Positions 24,254 through 30,245 of a DNA stretch of 30,245 bases are shown piece after piece. A program made the translations under genes and the position numbers. The notes under the pieces are model-generated. The model was given only the letters and a program-made list of their open reading frames with translations. It was not told the origin of the DNA and did no database searches. Numbering within the stretch: position 1 is the first letter of the stretch; each line of letters opens with the position of its first letter. This DNA comes from SLRI01 sp964576715 (GTDB taxonomy: Bacteria; Pseudomonadota; Alphaproteobacteria; Geminicoccales; Geminicoccaceae), in NCBI GenBank assembly GCA_964576715.1, contig CAZNWE010000053.1, positions 1 through 30,245 on the forward strand. The letters run 5' to 3'.

Positions 24254-25039
24254 TCAGCCGCCCAGCGCCGGCGTTTCGAGGCCGAGCGGGCCGGCCGCAT
24301 CCTGCAGGGCGATCGCCAGTTCCTCGCTGAGGCGCAGCAGCGTTGGCTGATCGAGTGCCGAGAGATCGGCAACGTCGAGCGCCTCGGTCACGGCGATCAT
24401 CAGGGTCGTCACCTGCTGATGCAAGTCCGGCGCTGCGGCCTCCAGATCGCGCGCGAAGGCCAGCGCATAGGCGGTCTCGACGCCGACCATGTTGTTCTGC
24501 ATGTCGGTGAGCGACGTGTCGGAGTAGGGCGATTCGCCGCCTTCCGCCTTCTCCGCGCCGATCTCGAAGACCAGGCCGGCGGTGCCGTTCAAGAGGCCCT
24601 GGCGGGTCAACGGGGTGGCGGCATAGGCTACGACGAGGTCGTCGACGGCGCCTTTGAGGCCGGTCATCAACGGCTCGGCCGCCTTGACGTCGCCGGCTGT
24701 GAACAGCAAGGGCTCGATCGCGTGAAAGCCACGCTCTGCATCCGGCCAGAGGTCGATCGCCTCGTCGTGGTCCGGAAAGAACTCGCCGAAGAAGGTCTCG
24801 CCGCGCTCCCAGCCGAAGCGGGCGGCGATCCACAGGCGTTTCGCCTCCTCGAGTTCGCCGGCCTCGACCGCCGCACCCAGCTGTTCGGTGCCGACCGAAA
24901 GGCGATCGACGAGTTGGTCGGCGTAGGGGCGAAACTCTTCCACCTCCGCCAGTGCGACACCCTGCCAGGCGATTGCCAGCACACCCACGGCGCCGCTGAA
25001 CAACACGGGCATCCTACGACCGTCACGCCACGCGATCAT
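24254..25039 (-). CDS. imelysin/EfeO-like periplasmic protein
   Basis: This 261-residue exported protein has a signal peptide (PVLFSGAVGVLAIAWQGVALA) and the imelysin/EfeO M75-like helical fold, marked by the GFHAIE motif (GxHxxE, about residues 103-108) preceded by RFGWERGETFF and followed by LTRQGLLNGTAGLVFEIG. EfeO and EfeM proteins take part in ferrous or ferric iron uptake; other imelysins are iron-regulated of unknown role. The ATG has GGAG five bases upstream, which lies in one arm of a possible hairpin (25042-25073). It is followed at two bases by the di-heme gene. No EfeU permease or EfeB peroxidase is near. A metal role is inferred from family and partner. Confidence 0.85.
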   Translation of the reverse strand: MIAWRDGRRMPVLFSGAVGVLAIAWQGVALAEVEEFRPYADQLVDRLSVGTEQLGAAVEAGELEEAKRLWIAARFGWERGETFFGEFFPDHDEAIDLWPDAERGFHAIEPLLFTAGDVKAAEPLMTGLKGAVDDLVVAYAATPLTRQGLLNGTAGLVFEIGAEKAEGGESPYSDTSLTDMQNNMVGVETAYALAFARDLEAAAPDLHQQVTTLMIAVTEALDVADLSALDQPTLLRLSEELAIALQDAAGPLGLETPALGG

Positions 25040-25041
25040 CG

Positions 25042-25073
25042 CTCACTCCAGATTGCTGAGATGGTTCAGTGAG
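25042..25073 (-). promoter_or_regulatory. hairpin over the imelysin ribosome binding site
   Basis: Reading the minus strand, CTCACT (25073-25068) pairs exactly with AGTGAG (25047-25042), and an inner CCA/TGG pair extends the stem. The 3' arm overlaps the GGAGTGAG ribosome binding site directly before the imelysin ATG. Such a fold could reduce translation until opened. The loop includes CAGCAATC. This is visible geometry, not proof of regulation. Confidence 0.35.
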
Positions 25074-25147
25074 TGGGTAGCGATCGATCACGTTCCGGTA
25101 AATCAATGCGTCGCTGGCCTGTAATTATTCCAAGTCAAAGCTTGCAG

Positions 25148-25164
25148 TCACGAACTATTCTAAT
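25148..25164 (-). promoter_or_regulatory. partial Irr/ICE-like site and possible -10
   Basis: Read on the minus strand, ATTAGAATAGTTCGTGA keeps a full left half-site (TTAGAA), a three-base spacer and TTC of the right half of the iron control element used by Irr in alphaproteobacteria, as I recall it. The embedded TAGAAT could be a -10 element for the imelysin/di-heme operon, about 110 bases before its start. No matching -35 is obvious. Confidence 0.3.
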
Positions 25165-25176
25165 GAAAATCCAACG

Positions 25177-26187
25177 TCAGAAGCTCTGGTCGAGCCGCAG
25201 CCACTGCCGGCGATCGATCGAACGAATCTTGACGTCGAGCATCTCCTCGCCGCGCTCGATCGTGAGCGGCACCTCGACACCGGGCTCGCCGAGCTCCCAG
25301 ACGGAGCGGTAGAGCGTTTCGAGGCTGCCGACCGGCGCGTCGCCGACCGCGACGACCCGATCGCCCGGACGAAGTCCGGCCCGAGCCGCCGGCCCACCAT
25401 CGCTGACCCCGCCGAGAACCACGCCCTCCGGGCTTTCCCGACTGGTGATGCCGAGCCAGGGCCTGGGATGGCCGGCATGACCGCGTGCCACCATGTCACC
25501 GAGGATCGGCGGCAGCAGACTGGTCGGGACGAACATGTTGCCGGGTGTCGGCCGCCCGTCGCCAGCCGCGTCACCGATCCGGAGCGAGCCGATGCCGACC
25601 AGCCGGCCGGCCGGATCGATCAGTGCTGCACCGCCGAACTGACCATGCTGCGGCGTGGTGAAATAGGCCTCGTCCAGGAGATACTCCCAATAGCCGGCGA
25701 ACACCCGGCGGTCGGCCAGGGCGACCTGCGTCCCCTCGAGCCCGCGAGCACGGCTGACGACCAACAACGGGGTGCCCTCGGCGATGTCGGCCTCGGCGGC
25801 AAGCGGCAGCGGCGCGGCCTCGATCGGCAACAGCGCGCGCACCAAGCCGAAGCCGGTCTCGTGGTCGTAGGCTACCACATCCGCCGGGATCTGTCGGCCG
25901 TCCTGGTCCGTCAGGGTCACCGCGCTCGCCTCGAGCACGAGATAGCCGATGGTCAGCGCCAAGCCGCCGCCGTCGATCAGGACGGCCGAACCCTGGCGCA
26001 TCTGGCCGAGCGCGTCGGCGGTGCGCGCGTCGCGTGGCACCTCGGCGCGCAGTCCGAGCACGGCATCGAGGGGGTTGGCGGCCGCCGCTGCGGCAACGCC
26101 GGGCGCGGCGAGCATGACCAGGGCGAGGCAGACCATCATGATGCGCAGCGGCAGCTGGCGGAGGTAGCGGACAAGGTTGGTCGGCAT
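25177..26187 (-). CDS. HtrA-like PDZ protein lacking the catalytic triad
   Basis: With the ATG at 26187 (GGGAGAG upstream) the protein has 336 residues: a signal peptide or anchor (residues 13-37), a trypsin-like domain (about 60-230) and a PDZ domain (about 243-325, GLRPGDRVVAVGD). In active HtrA/DegP proteases the triad is His (TNxHVV), Asp (tDLAL) and Ser (GNSGG). Here those positions read TIGYLV (Tyr82), TGFGLV (Gly112) and GQFGGA (Phe184), so none of the three survives. The domain is otherwise well kept, including VGIGSL, FVPTS and the LGIT start of the PDZ part. It is therefore probably a binding protein or scaffold at the periplasmic side, not a protease. Confidence 0.8.
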   Translation of the reverse strand: MPTNLVRYLRQLPLRIMMVCLALVMLAAPGVAAAAAANPLDAVLGLRAEVPRDARTADALGQMRQGSAVLIDGGGLALTIGYLVLEASAVTLTDQDGRQIPADVVAYDHETGFGLVRALLPIEAAPLPLAAEADIAEGTPLLVVSRARGLEGTQVALADRRVFAGYWEYLLDEAYFTTPQHGQFGGAALIDPAGRLVGIGSLRIGDAAGDGRPTPGNMFVPTSLLPPILGDMVARGHAGHPRPWLGITSRESPEGVVLGGVSDGGPAARAGLRPGDRVVAVGDAPVGSLETLYRSVWELGEPGVEVPLTIERGEEMLDVKIRSIDRRQWLRLDQSF

Positions 26188-26371
26188 CGCACTCTCCCGA
26201 TTGGCAGCCCCAGCAATTACACATAAAGCCGCCGGCGCCGCTCGCCTAGTGGTGCGTCGCAAATCGCGCGGGCACAACCGCGTCATGGCTACGGGCTCGC
26301 CGCGCAAATTTCAGGCCAGATCGCAACATGACTGGCGCGGCCATCCGGTTCTGCCGTATAGCTCGATCGTA

Positions 26372-27352
26372 ATGGTCGAAACCGGCCTCGTCCTGTCTGC
26401 TGTCGCGGCAACGGCACCGATCGAGATCGCTCCGCCCGATCTCGAACGCTTTGCCCGTGGGCATGGCGGCCTCCCATTCAGCGTGTGCCTGGCGAGTGGC
26501 CGCCCGGGCCCCACCGTCGTCATCAACGCGCTGATGCACGGCAACGAGTTTTCGGGGGCAATTGCGCTGCTCGAGCTGCTCGACCGGCGGATCCGCCCCG
26601 AGTGCGGCACGCTCTGGTTCACCTTCGCCAACCCGGCGGCACTCGCCCGCTTCGACCCGGGTCGACCGGCTGCAAGTCGCTACGTCGACGAGGACATGAA
26701 TCGGCTTTGGCACGCGAGCGTGCTCGAGGGGCCGGCCTCAAGTGTCGAGCGGCGGCGGGCGCGCGAGCTCTGGCCGCTGTTCGCGCGCGCGGAGTTTCTC
26801 CTCGATCTGCATTCGATGCAGGGCGACAGCCCGCCGCTGCTGCTTACCGGGCTGTCGCCCAAGGGCCGGGCCCTCGCCGAGATGATGCGCTACCCGGGTC
26901 TCGTGGTCGCCGATGCCGGTCACCAGGCGGGGGTGCGCCTGATCGATGCGGCACCCTTCGCCGACGGGCGGCGGCCCGGCATGGCCGTGCTGCTCGAGGC
27001 GGGGCAGCATTGGAGGCGGCGCAGCGTCGCCGTGGCCCACGCCGCCTGCCTGAAGTTCCTCGAGGCCAGCGGCACGATCAGTTCGCGCCAGTTCGGACCG
27101 CTACTGCCATCGGGCGGCGGGCGGCCCCAGCAGGTGATCAAGGTGAGCCGTGCGGTGACCGTCGTCCACGAGCCCTTCACCTACACCCGTCCGGTAAAGG
27201 GGCTCGATGTCGTGCCGCGCGCTGGCACGGTGATCGCCACCGACGGGCCGGTCGCGATCCGCACACCTTACGACAATTGCGTCCTGGTGATGCCGACCAC
27301 CGCGCCGCGCCGCGGCCAGACCGCGGTCAGGCTCGGCCGTTTCGTCGGCTGA
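26372..27352 (+). CDS. AstE/aspartoacylase-type zinc hydrolase
   Basis: This protein belongs to the M14-related succinylglutamate desuccinylase/aspartoacylase family, which releases an acyl group from an amino acid using one zinc ion. With the ATG at 26372 it has 326 residues. Metal ligands are in ALMHGNE (His and Glu) and LLDLHSMQG (His); DEDMNRLW holds the substrate-binding Asn-Arg pair, and LLEAGQH the catalytic glutamate. All key residues are present. The opening IEIAPPDLERFARG fits the family start, so 26372 is plausible; an ATG at 26285 is also in frame and neither has a good ribosome binding site. Its substrate is not known. It converges on minE. Confidence 0.82.
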   Translation: MVETGLVLSAVAATAPIEIAPPDLERFARGHGGLPFSVCLASGRPGPTVVINALMHGNEFSGAIALLELLDRRIRPECGTLWFTFANPAALARFDPGRPAASRYVDEDMNRLWHASVLEGPASSVERRRARELWPLFARAEFLLDLHSMQGDSPPLLLTGLSPKGRALAEMMRYPGLVVADAGHQAGVRLIDAAPFADGRRPGMAVLLEAGQHWRRRSVAVAHAACLKFLEASGTISSRQFGPLLPSGGGRPQQVIKVSRAVTVVHEPFTYTRPVKGLDVVPRAGTVIATDGPVAIRTPYDNCVLVMPTTAPRRGQTAVRLGRFVG

Positions 27353-27387
27353 AGTCAGCCGGGTTGGCTGACGCGGCCGGCTTCAGC
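27348..27387. terminator. nested hairpin between convergent genes
   Basis: The inner hairpin pairs GTCAGCC (27354-27360) with GGCTGAC (27366-27372) over a five-base loop; the outer arms GCTGAAG (27348-27354) and CTTCAGC (27381-27387) are also exact. The two stop codons of the flanking genes lie in the outer arms. This is a good bidirectional terminator candidate, though without a T-run. Confidence 0.45.
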
Positions 27388-27658
27388 TAGCGCGGGCGGC
27401 GAGCACCCGGTTGGGCAGCTCGACATTCACCTCGAGTGTCGAGAACCCGGTGCCGGATTGGAAGTCGACATTGACCCTGTCCTGGTCGATCTCGACATAT
27501 TTGCGGATCACTTCCAAGAGCTCGCGCTGCAGGAGCGGCAGGAAGTCGGGGCCGCCGCCGCCCTGGCGATCCAGGGCGACGAGCACGGTCAGCCGTTCCC
27601 TGGCCTTGTCGGCCGAATCGTCACGGCGGCGAAGCTTGAACCAGTCGAAGAATCTCAC
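27383..27658 (-). CDS. minE: cell division topological specificity factor MinE
   Basis: The 91-residue protein stimulates the MinD ATPase and makes the Min system oscillate, so that MinC blocks division only at the poles. It shows the N-terminal amphipathic membrane stretch RFFDWFKLRR, the anti-MinCD helix around ARERLTVLVALDRQG, and the C-terminal topological domain with LLQRELLEVIRKYVEI, DRVNVDF and LEVNVELP. GTG at 27658 overlaps the minD stop (GTGA) and has a strong AGGAGG just upstream. It is the last gene of the minC-minD-minE operon. Confidence 0.95.
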   Translation of the reverse strand: MRFFDWFKLRRRDDSADKARERLTVLVALDRQGGGGPDFLPLLQRELLEVIRKYVEIDQDRVNVDFQSGTGFSTLEVNVELPNRVLAARAS

Positions 27659-28470
27659 GCGCTCCTCCTGAGAATCCAGTCGACGAGGCCGCGTTTCTGC
27701 GGGGTGACATAGCGCAGCTCGACGTCCTCGCCGAGCAGCCGGGCTGCCGCATCCTGGTAGGCTTGCCCGGCCTTGGAGCTGTCGTCGAGGACCACCGGCA
27801 TGCCGAGATTGGAGGCCTGCAGCACCGAGCTGCATTGCGGGATGACGCCGAGGACCGGGATCGCCAGGATCTCGAGCACGTCGTCGAGCTTGAGCATCTC
27901 GCCGCGCTGCACCCGGTCGAGGTCGTAGCGGGTGAGCAGGAGGTGGGTCTTGACCGCCTCCATATTGTGCTCGGCGCGCTTCGATTTCGACGACAGTATG
28001 CCGAGGATGCGGTCGCTGTCGCGCACCGAGGAGACCTCGGGGTTGGTGACGACGATCGCCTCGTCGGCATGGTAGAGCGCCATGTAGGCGCCCTTCTCGA
28101 TGCCGGCCGGGCTGTCGCAGATGATGTAGTCGAAGCTCTTGCGGAGCTCGTCGATCACCTTCTCGACCCCCTCCTGGCTGAGCGCGTCCTTGTCGCGAGT
28201 CTGCGAGGTCGGCAGGATCGAGAGGTTGTCGACCCGCTTGTCCTTGATCAACGCCTGGTTCAAGCGGATGCCGTCATTGATGACGTTGATGAAGTCGAAG
28301 ACCACCCGCCGCTCGCAACCCATGATCAGATCGAGATTGCGCAGGCCGACGTCGAAATCGATGATCACGGTCTTCTTGCCGCGCAGGGCCAGGGCCGTGC
28401 CGATGGCAGCAGCACTCGTGGTCTTGCCGACCCCGCCTTTGCCCGATGTGACGACGATGACCTTCGACAA
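27655..28470 (-). CDS. minD: septum site-determining ATPase MinD
   Basis: This 271-residue ParA/MinD-family ATPase recruits MinC to the membrane when bound to ATP. It shows the deviant Walker A GKGGVGKTTS, IDFDVGLRNLD, the DSPAGIEKGA switch region and a C-terminal amphipathic membrane-targeting helix in KRGLVDWILRRS. Its length equals that of typical MinD. Translation starts at TTG (28470), with AGGAGG eight bases upstream and the chain beginning SKVIVVTSGKGGVGKT; no closer ATG exists. It overlaps minE by four bases and lies about 100 bases after minC. The open frame further upstream belongs to the intergenic region, not the protein. Confidence 0.96.
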   Translation of the reverse strand: MSKVIVVTSGKGGVGKTTSAAAIGTALALRGKKTVIIDFDVGLRNLDLIMGCERRVVFDFINVINDGIRLNQALIKDKRVDNLSILPTSQTRDKDALSQEGVEKVIDELRKSFDYIICDSPAGIEKGAYMALYHADEAIVVTNPEVSSVRDSDRILGILSSKSKRAEHNMEAVKTHLLLTRYDLDRVQRGEMLKLDDVLEILAIPVLGVIPQCSSVLQASNLGMPVVLDDSSKAGQAYQDAAARLLGEDVELRYVTPQKRGLVDWILRRSA

Positions 28471-28571
28471 TTCGTGCTCCTCCTGATGGTGCGTGCCGTG
28501 CGGCGGTGCTGCTGCGGCAGGCGATGCAGCGGCGCGACGACCCGCCATCGCCGCGCCTGTCGGACTGGCTC

Positions 28572-29321
28572 TCAGGGCAGCGGACTGACCTCGAGTGCTT
28601 CCCCGGCGAGGGTTACCCGGACCCGCTTGCCCAAGAGCTGCGCATCGAGCTCCTCGTTGACGAGATGGATCCCGGCGATCGACAACAGCTCGGCGTGCAG
28701 CTGGTCGCAAAAGATCATCGCCGTCGTGTCGCCACCGGTGCCGGCGAACACCCGGCCGCGCAACGGCGCGTAGACATGGACATGGCCGGCTGCGGCGACC
28801 TCGGCGCCGGCGCTGACCGGCGCCGTGACGACGAGATCGCCGTCATGCGCCACCACCTGCTGGCCGCCGCGCACCGGCTCGCGGATCACGAGCGAACTGC
28901 GAGGCGGCTTCGCCGGCAGCGGTAGCGCCGCCGGACGGCGCGCGCCCTCGGCCGGCTTCGGCTCCGTGCCGGCGCTGCCGCCGGCACCGAAAATGGCGAG
29001 GCCGAGTGCCACGGCCGCATCGTTCCAGGCGGGCGAGCCGTTCTGCAGGCCGACCGGCACGACCCGATGCTCGCGCAGCTTCTCGACGATCGTTACGAGG
29101 CAGTCCGGTGCCTTGGCCTTGACCGCGGCTGCGTCGAGAACGAGCGGTGCGTCGCGAAAGAAATCAGGCGCATGCGCCACTTTCTCGACCAGGGCCGTGA
29201 AGAAGGCCGGATCGTCGGGTCTGAGAATCTTAAGCGCCAGAAGAGTCTGCAGCGAGCCGCGAATCTGAAATGGCAGCCCGTTCGCCGCATTGGTCGCCTG
29301 TTCGGCAGCCGACAATTGCAC
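28572..29321 (-). CDS. minC: septum site-determining protein MinC
   Basis: The 249-residue protein inhibits FtsZ ring assembly away from midcell. It has the N-terminal FtsZ-inhibiting domain (PFQIRGSLQTLLALKIL, then LVLDAAAVKAK), a proline-rich linker (residues about 120-145) and the C-terminal beta-helical MinD-binding domain (VRGGQQVVAHDGDLVV, GAEVAAAGHVHVYAPLRGRVFAG). The C-terminal RGRVFAG and AELLSIAGIH stretches are diagnostic. The start is GTG at 29321 with a G-rich stretch before it and no ATG in reach. It is the first gene of the min operon; a candidate promoter lies at 29373-29401. Confidence 0.94.
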   Translation of the reverse strand: MQLSAAEQATNAANGLPFQIRGSLQTLLALKILRPDDPAFFTALVEKVAHAPDFFRDAPLVLDAAAVKAKAPDCLVTIVEKLREHRVVPVGLQNGSPAWNDAAVALGLAIFGAGGSAGTEPKPAEGARRPAALPLPAKPPRSSLVIREPVRGGQQVVAHDGDLVVTAPVSAGAEVAAAGHVHVYAPLRGRVFAGTGGDTTAMIFCDQLHAELLSIAGIHLVNEELDAQLLGKRVRVTLAGEALEVSPLP

Positions 29322-29372
29322 CCCAACCCCCTAGCGGATCGGTCCGGCGGCGCTGATCGCCACCTCCAGAAC

Positions 29373-29401
29373 CTTGTAGTCTGATTGCAGTTTGAACACA
29401 A
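29373..29401 (-). promoter_or_regulatory. candidate min operon promoter
   Basis: On the minus strand TTGTGT (29401-29396) is followed after 17 bases by TACAAG (29378-29373). The -10 matches four of six consensus bases and the -35 three. It lies 50-80 bases before minC, just after trmFO. The -35 overlaps an inverted repeat at 29395-29412, where a regulator could act. Confidence 0.35.
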
Positions 29402-29412
29402 GATGTTGTGTT
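29395..29412. repeat. inverted repeat between trmFO and min
   Basis: AACACAA (29395-29401) and TTGTGTT (29406-29412) are perfect inverted arms with a four-base gap; further GTTGT units follow to 29420. It sits directly after the trmFO stop and overlaps the candidate min -35. It could be an operator or part of an mRNA 3' hairpin, with little GC to stabilise the latter. Confidence 0.5.
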
Positions 29413-29419
29413 GTGTTGT

Positions 29420-30245
29420 TCATCGCGCACCGGCCATGGCGAGCCGGGGCGATGACCCGCTAGCCTCGGCGCGACATTTCCAGGCCGCCAGGGCGTCGAG
29501 GGCGCGGGTCGCCAGGGCCCGCTTGCGCTCGTTCTTCTTGAGCCGTGCGTCGAGCGGCGGAAACAGGCCGAAATTGACGTTCATCGGCTGGAAGGTCCGC
29601 GCATCCGCCCCGCCGGTGATATGCCGGACGAGGCTGCCATGCGCCGTCTCGGCGGGCGGCAGTATCCGCGGTCGCCCGCCCGCCTCGGCAGCGGCCAGCC
29701 TACCGGCGACGAGCCCCACCGCCGCACTCTCGACATAGCCTTCGCAGCCGGTGATCTGTCCCGCCATGCGGACATGCGGGGCGACCTTGAGGCGCAGCTC
29801 AGCATCCAGGAGACGCGGGCTGTTGATGAAGGTGTTGCGGTGCAGACCGCCCAGTCTGGCGAACTCGGCCCGCTCCAGGCCCGGGATCATGCGAAACACG
29901 CGAACCTGTTCCCCATGCTTCAGCTTGGTCTGAAATCCCACCATGTTGTAGAGCGTTCCCAGGGCGTTGTCCTGCCGGAGCTGAACCACCGCATGCGGCC
30001 GCCTGCCGGTTCGCGGGTCGGTCAGTCCGACCGGCTTCATCGGCCCGAAACACAGCGTCTCGGGGCCGCGCTCGGCCATCACCTCGATCGGCAGGCAGCC
30101 CTCGAAATAGGGCGTCGAGGCTTCCCACTCCTTGAAGCTGGTCTTCTCGGCGGCCAGCAGGGCCGTGATGAAGGCCCGGTACCGGGCCTGGTCCATCGGG
30201 CAGTTGATGTAGTCCGCCGTGCCACCGCCCGGGCCTTCCTTGTCG
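29420..30245 (-). CDS. trmFO: TrmFO, folate-dependent tRNA (uracil-54-C5) methyltransferase, 3' part
   Basis: This is the C-terminal portion of the flavoprotein that makes ribothymidine at position 54 of tRNA with methylene-tetrahydrofolate as carbon source. The gene runs off the right edge, so the FAD-binding N-terminus is missing. Visible family segments include KEGPGGGTADYINCPM with the conserved cysteine near the edge, FEGCLPIEVMAERG with a second conserved cysteine, MKPVGL, VVQLRQDN, NMVGFQTKL, AGQITGCEGYVESAA and NVNFGLFPPL. The stop at 29420 is followed directly by the inverted repeat before the min promoter. Its placement next to minC is not functionally informative. Confidence 0.95.
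   Translation of the reverse strand, partial: DKEGPGGGTADYINCPMDQARYRAFITALLAAEKTSFKEWEASTPYFEGCLPIEVMAERGPETLCFGPMKPVGLTDPRTGRRPHAVVQLRQDNALGTLYNMVGFQTKLKHGEQVRVFRMIPGLERAEFARLGGLHRNTFINSPRLLDAELRLKVAPHVRMAGQITGCEGYVESAAVGLVAGRLAAAEAGGRPRILPPAETAHGSLVRHITGGADARTFQPMNVNFGLFPPLDARLKKNERKRALATRALDALAAWKCRAEASGSSPRLAMAGAR

Overview
The window is GC-rich chromosomal DNA, almost certainly from an alphaproteobacterium. A Rhodospirillales/Geminicoccales-type lineage is my guess from the complete Min system, the DUF29 and DUF2007 proteins and the gene orders; no rRNA or other decisive taxonomic marker is present. Nine genes appear to start with GTG or TTG, and several neighbours overlap by four bases (ATGA, TTGA, GTGA). 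I see no rRNA, tRNA, CRISPR array, insertion sequence or prophage gene.

Bases 1-644 hold no convincing gene but contain degenerate repeats and one good sigma70-like promoter. Bases 645-12007 form a surface-polysaccharide region. On the minus strand are a membrane sugar-phosphate transferase that starts the glycan on undecaprenyl phosphate, an NAD-dependent epimerase, a WecG/TagA-type glycosyltransferase and a GT4 glycosyltransferase. Diverging on the plus strand is a sugar-modification set: sugar epimerase/dehydratase, a broken C-methyltransferase pseudogene, an intact C-methyltransferase, a sugar-1-phosphate nucleotidyltransferase and a PIG-L deacetylase. A convergent nucleotide-sugar dehydrogenase closes the region. 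No flippase, polymerase or export gene is seen, so the locus is either split or continues to the left.

Bases 12275-17012 are housekeeping: a long-chain polyprenyl diphosphate synthase facing a DUF2007 / tRNA1(Val)-type methyltransferase / S49 peptidase / small zinc-ribbon series, then a membrane-anchored endonuclease/exonuclease/phosphatase protein. Bases 17224-21801 are a plus-strand operon: Gfo/Idh/MocA oxidoreductase, DJ-1/PfpI protein, and a complete NMT1/THI5-type ABC importer. It probably imports and processes a small organic substrate that cannot be named from sequence.

Bases 21786-26187 run on the minus strand: an HtrA-like trypsin-fold/PDZ protein with all three catalytic residues replaced, an imelysin/EfeO-like lipid- or periplasm-facing protein, a di-heme MauG/cytochrome c peroxidase-like protein, a nucleoside 2-deoxyribosyltransferase-like protein and a DUF29 protein. 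The imelysin and di-heme pair looks like an iron- or copper-linked periplasmic module. Bases 26372-27352 encode an AstE/aspartoacylase-type zinc hydrolase. Bases 27383-29321 are minE, minD and minC (division-site placement), none of which starts with ATG, and the right end is the 3' part of trmFO.

The items most worth a second look are the triad-less HtrA-like protein, the imelysin/di-heme pair with its possible RNA hairpin over the ribosome binding site, the collapsed methyltransferase beside an intact one, and the uncharacterised oxidoreductase/DJ-1/ABC operon.
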